A stretch of 64,000 bases of DNA, taken from positions 149,857 through 213,856 of the forward strand of contig CAMXCT020006744.1 of the NCBI GenBank assembly GCA_947184155.2, written 5' to 3'. Within the stretch, counting starts at the first letter, position 1. Each line of letters begins with the position of its first letter. The DNA comes from Cladocopium goreaui (Eukaryota; Sar; Dinophyceae; Suessiales; Symbiodiniaceae). The position numbers and the translations under genes are program-made. Under the pieces are notes generated by a model, which was not told the origin of the DNA, made no database searches, and saw only the letters and a list, made by a program, of their open reading frames with translations. This document shows positions 22,372 to 30,671 of the stretch, piece by piece.

Positions 22372-22912
22372 TGCGATGATCCTGCGCTGTGACCTGCAGT
22401 TGAGCAGATTTCTGCTCACTCATCGCCTGGGCGGCCTGCTCGTTCAACAAAAGGTTTCTCCTGGAAATTTCTTCGGCTGCTTGTTGTTCAACGCTTGCAA
22501 GTTGATCTCGAGCCTCACTCACAAGCTCCATTCGTTGACGTTCCATGACCTCAGAGTGACGTACATTCGCCTCACTCTGCAATGCCTGCTGTTGAGCAGC
22601 CATGAGCTGGTTCGCCAGGTTTGGATCAAGCCCTTGTTGTACCACTGCCACATGGGCGGTACGCTGATCGACACTGTTGAAATTGATTGTGTTGAGTTGA
22701 CTGATGTCGATGCTTGCATCCAAAACACCTGGCATGTTCCTGCGTGGATCTTGACGGCATGGGTCAAACTCTTCGTCCAGGTAACTCATGTCACCTTCAG
22801 TTGTTGCCGCGCCTGAATGGATTACCACTTCCTCCGGTTGTGAAGTCGTCGCCAGTGCTAAAGCAGCCGTGGCGCTCCCGCCCGGGGCAGGGAGCGCTGG
22901 GGGTGTTGACAT
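11339..22912 (-). CDS. Element 1 Gag-Pol polyprotein with methyltransferase-like, SGNH-like and Tpt1-like domains
   Basis: 3,857 codons from ATG 22912 (MSTPPALPAPGG); the frame is open further upstream only into the LTR. Approximate residues: 100-260 coiled coil; 280-420 acidic and Arg/Ser-rich; 470-640 Gag core; 650-720 two CCCH fingers (C-x7-C-x5-C-x3-H); about 940 aspartic protease (IADTGS); 1184-1204 integrase HHCC (HMMAHTPKNPFCETCKC) and a D, D, E core near 1230, 1289 and 1322; 1690-1960 reverse transcriptase with YVDD at about 1895; 2225-2520 RNase H (FADSDHAG, STEAE, EDNQA, ADILTKPF). Then 2580-2800 is methyltransferase-like (VLIEFCCGPDS, SIPCTGGTTWSYVN). 2940-3160 is SGNH-hydrolase-like (FAGDSSM, SYAGNDI). 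3180-3560 is a disordered Pro/Ala/Ser linker. 3600-3857 is the N-terminal two-thirds of a Tpt1-like domain (LLRG, KACQGHDQS, IYHYTSWDSL, HVYMTR). Catalytic motifs look intact. Proteolytic processing is expected for copia but its sites are not visible. Confidence 0.93.
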   Translation of the reverse strand: MSTPPALPAPGGSATAALALATTSQPEEVVIHSGAATTEGDMSYLDEEFDPCRQDPRRNMPGVLDASIDISQLNTINFNSVDQRTAHVAVVQQGLDPNLANQLMAAQQQALQSEANVRHSEVMERQRMELVSEARDQLASVEQQAAEEISRRNLLLNEQAAQAMSEQKSAQLQVTAQDHRIRELSAKLTHVVNNAGVLTSSAEKSNADLQAARSELAEYRTQIDAMNQHALNMHKLAESHRKDFEAEIEKLRKEQRELIRNLKSQPLEGTPGLMIHYGSGKPIPQSSKPKGPTIEELASGSKKPQHSSDADDEHFLAEPSKPPGLPGGGPPGDDDGDDDYDDKRGRKDKKEKKKDRKTSRGRSRRRRRRDPSPSPSSSTSPTTSSSDSESSFARKVKRALERSRTTDTKAKESDRILVPKFPQPENYRNWRIRVRDAIIAASAKPDLAFQWVEEVFRTDQSVDALKDSGKFVTLDAKLMSSLTNICEGDFARQLDIFKEEQAKSGTPARGRQALLMIHKHFSTSRKHGAVYDIEDLMAVTLVNDDLRGFITRWDAVIAGMTSEPDMMWKQAYFHNAIKNFKPLSHDLAVYDRTPEGEPNCSYDFLMKAARDYLERRRLEKMRQATKKSVSGKRDATPAPTRPPSAGKPTGICYDFQAGKCTRGKDCRYRHEKADKGKGGGKKGKSRSKSRGDGRSLSPGSRNQVCKFWKAGKCQRGNDCAFQHPPKPAAASTKDDKRGKSQKKKKRNKKKKGDRSRSSSRGSNSSRGSQSLKDKGGKPSSSGSAAVCLMRALMMVAVVNPSTSTHRVPEGIASPHCFNQHFAMPVTPNRTVSFGGNDEIFEVPIEQNCNLYPCQAKQRTVNPVRITKDDRTRKDTIETRESDAILAAQMLQSAVFRELHGKLCKCSFECDSDIGCRHCIRSDLNALPGHMPSQQRNASAEIAWIADTGSAQDLVCSKMIPDDIVYHSHEPLELITANGSQSADQQASVHIDCIDKEVHPCVLPDTPAVISVGMRCIQDGWDFVWKSFSRPYFKKKDGTKIKLEVKDFVPYLPSRDGQVPAAVGIPFSWNSAAGNGKPIISPVRRSRMSAVGAESDDEVEEVEVPYEASIADDDEIPGQAIDDLEEFFPGELAPGPPAAMTPDVVEGSEDEAEAPEEPVDGRLQLPEPKAIDRGEAALREEARTLRHMMAHTPKNPFCETCKCAKMYKPTKRSKGESLTVESNKFGDHITGDHLVTRDANEQSIDGDRVAMIMKDVATNFRWIYPSARSHAKDCVLAFRHFIAPGEEVGVFYSDAAPSIKLACREVGWRQNTSVAYVSKSNAVAERNLRSVLEGTRVNLEQAGLHHSYWSYAARHWCMAHNIQDHPEILSPWELRFGEKFKGPNIPFGARIDFWTGPKLKPKKDLRFDPTSNPGIFLGYAMQPGFVWRNEFLVASLKDLMEKEFNESVQVVRVNQLTVPDGPFVYPLKGRYKAIREGLYESLSLDAPPDPKKMDAQTIEDLVAPRKAVEPGPVEGEEEFEQLMREAGLESDDIEVIDPKTGKSEFISKDDPSYYDASGFKGRRYKGSSKPKDIPTFLWRGASKAARERAKREALLKEAAEKHDAAVAKERKYNRVIDRFATSAVKESKNAEPSDDFIPAMPVTYSPGGSHGGNHCHRDKLKDQSELMCFHFSNALVARPVGRKEINNTPAAQAALDKEWNNLTSKGAWDYSTVREWDDVSREAIKNKTKVHVGKIFEICVEKGSELPQGDPMRKFKGRTVFQGNNVKDEAADVALFAELGSSPANMEAGKALDAYGSMPGNRTSQGDGKQAYTQALMQGILTWIRLPRNRWPKEWIGVFKDPVVLLILALYGHPDSGGLWQRHCEKALYAVGFHPLYPECWPSMFWHPKLKLLLGVYVDDFKMSGPSKNIDEGWKLISSQIDMDTPEDAGRYLGCEHVFKQNVKLDVSAHQFAHVFDASIPDPSSKPASPARRTKDYWEHMPELGVCVHHHRQPRKKFQDKPKDDASFRAGTHRLTVCEPCQTQDEPKEYVHDMESQNPTGLPFWWTGSTYFVDKSIQEPSKVLAAAKKIRDKSGAKKAARAQGFTFLDELEQHKSKCMTKNVNTVEYDMRQFLQQCLDRYVELAGPNVKFKKVSTPFPDDKIARPIMDEAEARGELQPIASRVLMKVLFAARMARFDLLRATQGLASRVTKWSPDCDKSLHRLMCYIHTTLDRTMVGFVGDPPEACKTWLFADSDHAGEHDNRSTSGCLLALVGPNTFYPLTAFSKKQTSTAMSSTEAEVTAANLALRAVGLPSSCLWSVIRHAGGDSTQQDSTQQKPSRRVETRAKNPKDDYWEHSPFTNQVTRVHVKPRNKLHNPIDSDCPVNLQGLARQRYTVMKTKSGDVEFDLTWDWTTPDADMIYDFEWTGKTVFRIPGPSEVDYGVESREIRSALTDFNYIGSEKRGDESVYMAGPGSLEVIFLEDNQATIRILESGRSPSFRHTDKTQRLNLSWLSEQFKRKHFRLVYVGSSLQAADILTKPFTNSEKWESALRLMGISSQPLPRKEPQKMKARAGEPAPSTVSGSQQRAGEPACPSVASHSRVLIEFCCGPDSKLGDRTRKHSKDCYVIRCTEERDVTSRSNRMDIRNEVVRAIESSTAQPCPVLIWISIPCTGGTTWSYVNLQHESAKLKVEYHRHVFEKIWSSMVDFLNLIRHLNPKIAIEWPAHCIYWKFDRVEKFCGKHQLIRVTFDGCMVGIVNKDGESIKKPWAIQTDCDSIVTAFDGLSCDGSHNHVQGRGHDLKETESYSFQMTDMIHRAFIAATSSKPELTTSTALCAVSLSTSSTMAYFRRFPQAEVEEADYSAAAEAAGIRPGEPESTAEDVTLGPNGKAWYALTGSIFGSVTQCRVVNEADVISDLTSIMGNTDHSLLAKGYLRDVSPEDAKLLDGVSSFSLRGMVCPGEPEANFIFAGDSSMALVDMVDGYASTRRNIGEYIKEKPDLLPPGRKAIWHDLKWGRGLPDIIKGVEHSLECLQRRGTSRPSVIVISYAGNDIFGNYGFLHCDWLDSQKRRDAANDLMEERVNTHFSALNDLVKLTTRADVGNIVLIMPWYGRGYGLHPDYDRQMIREAEALRKRGLCVLDATSLIKCTTRYDGQHMENSEHNRFQCIRFYSEAGALGYHLFRLRSCKPLIEMAEMKKRREESLANPQPENNPEWEEMEEVLVSMDVDGWEIYVKETRPKGQRLPNKVDPARAQVAQAPTVQDDATVASSNWQLLESVDAALPGEPEHFEPHEIKEPEMDGELIDAILKPFLDRLPGVSDERDIDEPDADEEIVFREPIVGGSASMFSQRKLRSHLMNKIHAVDFRLDGSGVVNILDTDVTRDPAKLELRQESMQQTEDGAVIIRRFDLTDEEKHRQMEREIFEEPKTAEEKLRAGDPAATVQIVSKAKSKAASSSEAASSSAGIAQVIGDTVSQFIKPKMRDQATMIQPKPAPRLPKVSTATGTSPMASPKPSPPPTPKSATGSPKPEPPALPAEAADHPMPKVLPFKAPPATLTTTSPRAPPQKSSAPAATSSSEPAPKMAKKEPPMASAPPPGTGGPQPPAEPPLRPHGYPKWYFFSPGAGERREFTIRCTDLPGLRDLGRLGHDDFKFSKRVTGLLRGYDHKFLETHHRHIPPEFDEELYLNFESMYMYLRKRHRAQLSRQDLYLILRTQDRFMCRIQAGIVGELTTMDMPYRITHVKACQGHDQSLIDKVGTAPLVKQIISLDYQFTVEDLKKGFYPRVPIYLHLAEAEVSEEFKVIYHYTSWDSLQQIICTGIFPGATSCKGHVYMTRHAPWEIEGKDPGVRTNRPLHRDRHRLCFALWSSPGGNLGRCTHH

Positions 22913-22975
22913 GGCGAAACAAGGAGGTATGAACGAAAAGTGTGAGACAAAAAGGAAATCAACCAAATCACCTTT

Positions 22976-22994
22976 GGCGATACGGCTGATAACC
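22976..22994 (-). promoter_or_regulatory. Putative primer-binding site of element 1
   Basis: The sense sequence just inside the 5' LTR is GGTTATCAGCCGTATCGCC. Its complement ends CTGATAACC, which reads as a tRNA anticodon loop CU-GAU-AA closed by GG/CC, not as a 3' CCA end. Drosophila copia similarly starts GGTTAT and is primed by an internally cut initiator tRNA. Assignment to an isoleucine-type tRNA is inference. Confidence 0.5.
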
Positions 22995-23122
22995 TGTAGA
23001 AATAGGCTAACAGTCACAACTAACCACAAATCCAGTACACCGCACTAGCGCTATTTCTTGAGCCAATGCAACACATGTTAGAGGTGAAACAGCTATATGT
23101 AGACTACTACTGTGCAACAACA
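22995..23122 (-). repeat. 5' LTR of element 1
   Basis: 128 bp, identical to the left copy. An open frame enters it from the polyprotein, but the likely start codon is at 22912, inside the element. Confidence 0.95.
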
Positions 23123-23127
23123 AAATT
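23123..23127. repeat. Target-site duplication of element 1 (right)
   Basis: AAATT, matching 8894-8898. Confidence 0.9.
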
Positions 23128-23256
23128 ATATATATATACATATGTATATGTATACACAGTATTTATATTGCATTCTATATTGTATATTATTGTATATTAT
23201 TGTATATTATTGTATGTTATTGTATATTATTGTATATTATTGTATTGTATATTAGG
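23128..23256. repeat. TA run and TGTATATTAT decamer repeat
   Basis: A short TATA tract is followed by about six copies of the ten-base unit TGTATATTAT with one G substitution. Confidence 0.85.
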
Positions 23257-24629
23257 AAAGTTGACCGACAATAATTGCTCCGTAATTGGCATGTGACAAA
23301 CCAATGAAACCATGTTGATATTTCGATGTGTCCACTGTAGTCAACTAGCCGCTGAAACGTGAGGATATCAAAATACACCAGACACTGTCAAAGCAAGTGG
23401 TTCTCCAACTGAAAATATACCATCAAACGGTACACCATGGTAAGCCCTTGAAATCCAACACAGAACCCAAAATATTCGCACATTGTGATTTCAGCGGTAA
23501 AACACAGGTTCCAAGGTGGCGTTCAGGGTAGTGGCAACTCAATCATTCTGAATGACACTTTCCCAGCTTGTCCAATCAGCGCCCATTCCACACCTCTTCA
23601 CCTGGGCGAAGAGCTTGGGCTGCTTTCAAGGATTTCCCATTGCCAGTTGGAGTACCAGAGCTGGAAAATTCTACTATGTGAGCAAATTGTGGTCCCCAAC
23701 AGACAGGTTGGCATCATTTCACTGATGATATTCTGCAGTGGTTCTCCAGCAAGTAGTATAGCTATAAAGCAAAACGTCAGCGCAATGGGTGTGCGAAACC
23801 TTTAATATGGAATACTCAGGGGTGAACCCATCGCGGAAGTGTCGGAGCATACATGTATTCAATATATTTCAATATCAAATTATATTATATATATATCCCA
23901 TAACTTATCAATGTTGAGGGACCTCGCTGAACACAAGCCACACCAGCAACTCCAAACGCGCGTTTCTGCCACTTTCCCTGCATCCTGCCGTGAGACTCAG
24001 ATCGAATTGGTTCGGCACATTTAACCCAACAAGTTTTGGTCCTTGAAACAACTCCCGCCGCGCTCCGGTGGCTCAGGCGTCGAGCCCTGAAGTCCATAGC
24101 TGCGTGTTGTCTTGAAGTAACTGCAGAGTCAGATAGGCATCACCTCAGTGTGTTACATGGACTGCACCACAGCCTTGGATCCTGCCCTCCTGACATCGCA
24201 ATGGTTACAGTTTTCATTGCAGGTCCCTATTCAAAGTAGTTTTTGGCGATCAAAATTTGAGACCGGTTTTGACCCATACCGAACCTATTTAACCAGCAAG
24301 ACCCTCCAAAAGGCCAAGTTACTCCTGGTCTCTTCTGGCACTTCATCCAAATGCCGACTGGCGCTTTCCTCAATCGAAGAAATGTTGCAATGGGAGCTGT
24401 GTTGTTACTTGCCAATTTATATGATGATTTGTTCTTGTCCATCATCGCTCTACCATTCTGGCAAATACTTCAATCCCATCCACCGGTTTTTGCTTCATCA
24501 CTTGAAGCTGGAAATGTTGTTTCCAAGTGTAGATGTATAATACTATTGACAATTACCAACTAATTACTCCCGACATCTAAACTACAACCATGGGTATTTT
24601 AATGTTCGTTTGCCTCCGCATGCAATGTC
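23257..24629. other. Stretch without a recognised gene
   Basis: It lies between element 1 and the last recognised 14-3-3 exon. The missing C-terminal exon of that gene should lie here or beyond the element, but I could not find it. Confidence 0.35.
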
Positions 24630-27600
24630 CAAGCGTCCAGTGTGGATGTGGCAATCGCAATGGCCTGTGATGTGTTCCGCAACACCTCGTGCTGGAAGAC
24701 TGAGAAGTTCCTCAGTGGGACAACAGCTGGGAACCCAGGAGCTCCTGGATACCCTTTGCTAAACTAACAATGGAAATCCATGGTCGTTTTTCCCTTCCGA
24801 AAATGATCCATGATGATCTATATGTAGAAAAAAATATGCGTATAGATATATATATATATATATATATTATGTATATTATATATATACAGTACATAGAAAC
24901 ACGTGTGAATGTGAGTGTGAGTGTGTGAGTGTGAGTGTGTGTGTGGGTGTCATGTATGAATTTGGAGGAGTAATCTTAATTTCCTGTATAAAGACCAATG
25001 AAGCTATGGAAACACTTCTGGGCAATGCTGCCAGGTGTGACCCGATCAATCCGGGGCCCCAGCATGGCTAGAAGGTCTTCCCAATTAGGCCTATGCGCAT
25101 GATCTTTAATCAATGGGTTCTCGGTTATATGCATTATGATCACAAGTCGTTATCTGGGATGATTCTGGGTGTTGCTGCTTAAAGTTCCCTGGGAACCATG
25201 TTTGCAGCATCTATCTTAAGCTTTCAGGTTGAATCCCCATGTTTGACCAAATCATATTCAATCCTTTATTGCGTTATTAAAACTTAATTTTCTATCATGA
25301 AAATCCATGAAAATCCCTTGGTTTTACTTGAGTTCCCATTTTCTCGCCCCCGAAAATCCCTTCGCCCCAAAAAATCCCTTGTTTGGGGGGTCAAATCCCA
25401 GTCGTGTGAAATTCCAATGTTTCTCAACCTCGCCCCCTGCCGCAAGAGCAAATTCAAAAAGAAAAATCACGTGCCATGCTGCTTAAATCCCCCCATTAAA
25501 AACACATGTGCTTCCAGCTGCCTTTTTAAAACACGCAAAAAAAAAAACGGACAGTCACATTCCAAAAATGTTGTCCCTATTTGTCCCTTTTTCCTGTGCA
25601 ACTTCCGATTTTCATCCCAAATGTGTGCAAGAATCAACCGCCGACTCAGAAAAAAACACACATTAGATTCTCATTTCCTCACAATTTTCCTGTGAGCCGC
25701 CACAACTAGAAACACCATTCCAACAAAGCATCAAAAAATCCGGAAACGAATTACACACTAGTTCATGTTACAATGTTCCTCAAAAATCTCCTGTCAACAT
25801 CTGTCAACCCCCCAAAGAAACATAAAGAAACACTACCAATGTATAGCCAGTGTCAAAGCCAGGCCCAATCGCACCGGGTGCACCTGATGCAGCAGCTCTG
25901 CCTCCGCCATGCCGCTGGCGTAGGCGCTTTGCGCCTCGGCACTGTAGCGCTGGAAGGTCTCCGCGAAGGTGAACTCGGCCATGTAACGGCAGTAGTCCTG
26001 GACGAAACAGGAAAAATCGGGCCAAATGACACGGGAAACGTTGGTAGACCCAAGAAATTTCAAAAAAGAATTGAAATGATATCAAATGGACGGCATCTGG
26101 CCATTGAAATTATGGAATGATTGTTGGGATTATAAACCATAGAATCATAGAAAAATGGTTGGGCTTTAGGGAAAATATGGGAAAATCTACAGGAAACCCT
26201 GGTTTCGCCCTGCAAATAGGCCGGGCATACTGGTTGTTTTGGATGTTCTTGGGGCAGTAGGTTTCCCAATGATTTCCCTCGCTGGAGAATCCCATCGAAA
26301 ACCCTGCAGAAGCAATGTGAATCCTGCCATCTTTTTCCTCTCAGACAAGTACAGCCTAGCAAAATTCAACACACACCTAACATTATCCCACATGAACCTA
26401 ACAAAATCTTCAAACAAAAACTACATAAGACTATCTAAAAGAAATGGACCACCCCCAGTGGAATCCCAACCGATCCTAAATAGATCCCACAAAAACTTTT
26501 AGAAAAAGTTTAACAAAAAAATGGGAAAGCCCTCAGCAAGCATTCAACAGCAATTTCCATTAAAAGCCAATGCCTACACAGAACTCTGCCTAAACCCAAA
26601 CTTGAAATGGATCAGGATTTTTCTGGATTATGTTAGGTTCTTCTGATTTTTTCATGGGTTTCTTCAAGGTCTTATCCTGTTCAAAAAGACCTCTAACAGA
26701 AGTGGCCCTCATCCCACCCAAAGAGGCTTGCAGGGCAGGTGTTCTGTTCAACCAATTCTGGGACACATGAAAGTGTTCTAGAAATTCATGGGAAAAATGA
26801 TCGAAAAATGGAATCCAAGTGGATGATATAGAGTATACATATTGTTGGTGTATATGTATACAGTATGTATATATATATATACAGTACACATACGGAAATA
26901 GATGAGCATAGATGGACATCCTCGTTTGCTCCCCTTACTATCCCAGTAAGATTCATGTGCAAGAACCGATGGAAAAAAAAAACACAGAATTGATGATAAT
27001 GATGTTGCAACACTGGGGAGAAATATCTGGGAGATGGGGCAAGGTCACACTTTTTGACATGAATTGGGTGAAGATCTCGAAATCTAGAGGTGAAAAAGTT
27101 AGTATATAAGTTATATGCAAAGAACTATAGAATGGGGAAATGTGGCAAAGAGAGGCAAAAGAATGGTAAATCCAGGGGAAAGAGAAGCATCGGAAAAACT
27201 GACCCCTCAACTCAACCTCTGGATGGCTGGCCGAAGAAAATTCAATCGGATGGAAATGGGTCATGTATGGTACCCGTAGCTGTTCCTGCAAGTATGCTCC
27301 GGGGCGGAATTGCTTCAAATTCTATGGCATTTTCCCAAACGCCCACTGAAGGGCCAATAGCGGCTTCAATAGTGCTGGGAACTATATATATTTACTTACT
27401 ATATTTTTTCAATGCGGGGAAAGATCAAAACATGTGGAAATATGTGGAAATCGTTTGGGGCAGCATGCCCACAGAAAAGCGCTTGGAAATAGGCGAGATG
27501 GTGCAAAGAGAGCTCAAATAATTTATCTCAACAATTTGAGGATCTCCCATACCCGGAAAGATGCGCGGTCAGCTTCAAAAAAAAATGTACAGTAATTTGT

Positions 27601-30600
27601 CGAAATCTTGCATTAGAATCCTCCGCTTTCACCAGCAACTGTTGCCCAAAACACATCGAAACTCTCCAAGGGTCTCCCTGCATCTTCAAATAAAAGGTCT
27701 TTGCTTCCCCTGGCTCTGCATTTGGCAGCAACACGGTTTCCAGGAGTTGCAAGACCTTCTTGCAAATTGACTGCAATTCATTCCTGGGCTGCCAATGAAA
27801 TAACGGGCACAATTTACGATGGTTCATGAGGCGATCCAGAGTGTTTGGGTAAAGACCTCCAGTTTATACAGTTTATACCAAAACCACCCCATTACAATTT
27901 ATAGTTGATTTTCCTATCGTCCCATTAAAATTGTGGATTTCCATAAGTTTCCCCCGTTCCAGGTCTCTGTCCCGCGATGTTCTTGGCTAAAACCCAATTT
28001 CTGCGGGCAAAATCAATCAAGAATCCCTTCCCCCCATTATTACCCCCAAACGAAGCCTCGGTCTTGTATTTGATTCCTTCATTTTCGGGGACTTAGCCGT
28101 GAGGACTTTCCACATGCTCGGGGCATGGGATGAATGTGGTAAACCCGGATGTTTTTCACCATCCAGTCATGGTAATTTTAGTGTGGTTTATCATCCCAAT
28201 AATCATCCCTATGATCATGCCACAATTCCCTATTCTTGCTGGCTTTACCGTGGCTTATAATGGCTTATATGTTTATATCATATTACCATCTTATACCATC
28301 TTTGTATCCGAGAGTCTCCACCCGGGTCTTATAGCCATCCGCCAAATTGGCCTGTTCCACCCGTCCTTCCTCCAGCTCCTGTGCATGCACCTGCACGGCA
28401 ATGCGCACCGCCATGCGTCGCTCCGTCAGGGCGTTCTTAAAGGCGGCCGAGAGCCTCACGGAGCCATGGAGCCGCCGCAGTTTTTGGAAGGGTGGGCCCC
28501 TATAGATTTTTGTGGTCAAAACATGTTAAACCAACAGGGTAAAATATGGTAAGATTAATAAACATGGTTTTACATCATCTGGTTATTGATGCTGAATGAT
28601 GTTAATGAGCTGGTCGTTGTTGGTGAACAGTCGTAAATTCCTGTCCTCCCTCGGCTCCTATTTACCGAAGTGTTTTTGCACGTAAGATGCATTCCAACTT
28701 CACGATTCGATAAGACAGTTCTGAGCAAGTGCGTAAGTGTGTAGAAAGATGCCATGCCCCTGCAACTAAACACGGTAGTGGAACCACCAAAATGAACAAA
28801 GACACTACAAAATACAAAGGTCTTTTTGGTGTCTACTGTTTCATCTTCCTTCTGTCGCTGGTTACCTGTGATTCCCCAGGTCGCTCATCACAGTCAAAAT
28901 GATCTCAATTGAATCAGGAAATGTATAGAACATTGAAACCCCTACAATCCCAACCAACAGAGGTCTTGCACGTTGCTGAACTATTCATTCGTTTGCTGTT
29001 AATTTGGGTTCAGTGTTTGGGTTTCTGGGGTGTATACATTCTACATATATATATGTGTGTGTGTGCGTGTGTCCAGCTAGGAGATTAATGCTGTGTTGTG
29101 TAGCATTGCCATCGTTTCACAGAAGTTGTCATCGATCTCACAGAAGTTGTCACCGTTTCAAAAGCATCCTAGTAACGTTTGTGTTCAACTGCTGTGGAAT
29201 GGACTGCAACTGGAAAGACAAGAATTGGAACCTCGTAACGATACTATGTACACCGAATTCTGCCTATTTATACATGGAGTGTATGCATACACTGTACATG
29301 TTCGTCTCTCTAAAACATCCCTTCATCCTGCTTCTGGGAACCAGGCCAAGTCAAGGCAAGTGATTTCCTGCTTAAAATGCTACAGACCTCACATTCCCTA
29401 AAATTCGGGAATCTTCACATTCCGTGGTTGTTTTCGCATGTATCAAATTTTTAGAGACCCAGGAAAAGACAGATTTTGGATGATTCGGTCAGATAAGATC
29501 TTTCTATAATTTAGTGTTTACCCTCTCCTTTTGGGTCCAAGCTTGACCCATTGCCATATCATCCACTTATCACCGGGTCTCGCAGCTCAGGCTGTCAGGC
29601 AACATATCTCGCTCCTCGGTGTCGAGTGGGTGGCCTTCCGTGACACGCGCCTGCATGTAATCCGCCATATCATCATATCCTGGGGCGAGTCGGGTGTCGG
29701 GATGATCCCAAAGGTGAACATAAACATATCATATCTACATGAAATATTTCAGCAAGTTATACCTTCTATATAAAGCTATATTATCATAGTACACTTCATC
29801 GCACACATACGTTCAAAAGAAATCATAAGAAATCATAAGAAATCTATATCTTTCAAGTGTGTGTGTGTAGTTGATCGAACAAAAAATCACTGTCTACCCC
29901 GATGTTGGACTTATCCGGCCGTATATAAATGGATAGTAAGCGCGCTATTGTATCGATGCCAATTGTGTCCCAATAACAATGCCCAAACAACAATCCCGAT
30001 ACCAGCGACAATACCAATAAAGTCACTCATTATATTCCATACAACAACCATCCCAAAAATTGCAGATCATAGTTAGTTGACATCAACCAAAAATCAACTT
30101 AAGTTTAGGAGTGGCTGTATCAGATTATATCCCCAATAGACTATCATGTGTTTCGGAAACTCAGTTCGTAGCTCCTTGGCGACTATGGATACACGCATGG
30201 CTCCGAACCATTCCATTCACTGGACAGTATATCCCATTATATGGCTATATTGCTGGATATATTCCCAAAATATTTTGGTAAACCCATGGTTGGGTGGTTT
30301 AATCCCCAGCCATGGTAGGTTACCCCAATAATTGGTGATCCATGGTTTATTAATCCGGGCTTAACATGAATCGTTAATCATTTACACTGTATTAACCATT
30401 GCTAGCCATTATTGGCCATTATTAGCAATTATTGTCACGTATTATCCACCATTCATCCATCATGATTAATCATTAAATCTTATATTACATACATATATAT
30501 ATAATTATATGCATATACATATACATATACATATTCATATACATATACATATACATATATATATATATTGTATGTACAGTATAACATGATATAACCATAG

Positions 30601-30671
30601 ATCCAGCACCATCCCCACGGCCAGTCTCTTTCGGCCCTTTCGGCCACCCGCGCCAGCTCCAAGGACACCAT
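24630..30671 (-). CDS. 14-3-3 family protein gene, at least six exons
   Basis: Encodes a 14-3-3 phosphoserine/threonine-binding adaptor of the cytosol. Exons (minus strand): 30671-30629 (start [14 protein letters not shown]), 29679-29601 (YDDMADYM ... LDTEERDML), 28454-28317 ([13 protein letters not shown] ... YKTRVE), 27783-27675 ([15 protein letters not shown] ... FYLKMQG), 25997-25855 (DYCRYMAEF ... HPVRLGLA) and 24710 to about 24630 ([12 protein letters not shown]). With these borders the frame is continuous and reproduces family landmarks: LSAAFKN for LLSVAYKN, RVENELQ, KMQGDYCRY for KMKGDYYRY, and RLGLALNFSVF. The Lys of AFKN, the Arg of the following ERR and the Arg-Tyr of CRY occupy the phosphopeptide pocket. 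Introns start GA, GC, GA, GA and GA and all end AG. The C-terminal helix exon is not found, so the gene is incomplete or truncated. The start codon is the first plausible one and is less certain than the exons. Confidence 0.85.
24846..24952. repeat. TA and GTGA/TG microsatellites
   Basis: A TATA run followed by a GTGTGAGTGTGA tract. Confidence 0.85.
30482..30572. repeat. TACATA microsatellite
   Basis: TATACA/TACATA hexamers and TA pairs, in the intron after the first 14-3-3 exon. Confidence 0.85.

Larger units (their letters stand above)
8899..23122 (-). mobile_element. Element 1: 14.2 kb copia-type LTR retrotransposon with added enzyme domains
   Basis: This is a complete insertion bounded by two direct repeats of 128 bp that read the same at every base. 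They begin TG and end CA, and AAATT is duplicated outside them. The element is transcribed on the minus strand, so the 5' LTR is the right one. The order protease, integrase, reverse transcriptase, RNase H is that of Ty1/copia. Downstream of RNase H it carries about 1,850 further codons: methyltransferase-like, SGNH-like, a disordered Pro/Ser-rich linker, Tpt1-like and a zinc ribbon. The normal copia length is about 5 kb, so this one is almost three times as long. Identical LTRs suggest a recent insertion, although 128 bp is a short clock. It lies between the 14-3-3 gene upstream and the CCCH gene downstream, on their strand. Confidence 0.96.

Noticed and set aside
22913..23029. Start of the element 1 polyprotein at 23029
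   Set aside because: It lies inside the 5' LTR. The ATG at 22912 is the first inside the element and is followed by typical disordered Gag N-terminal sequence.
23480..24500. Search for the C-terminal 14-3-3 exon
   Set aside because: No frame with the expected LLRDNLxLW-like helix was found on the minus strand; short frames here do not align.
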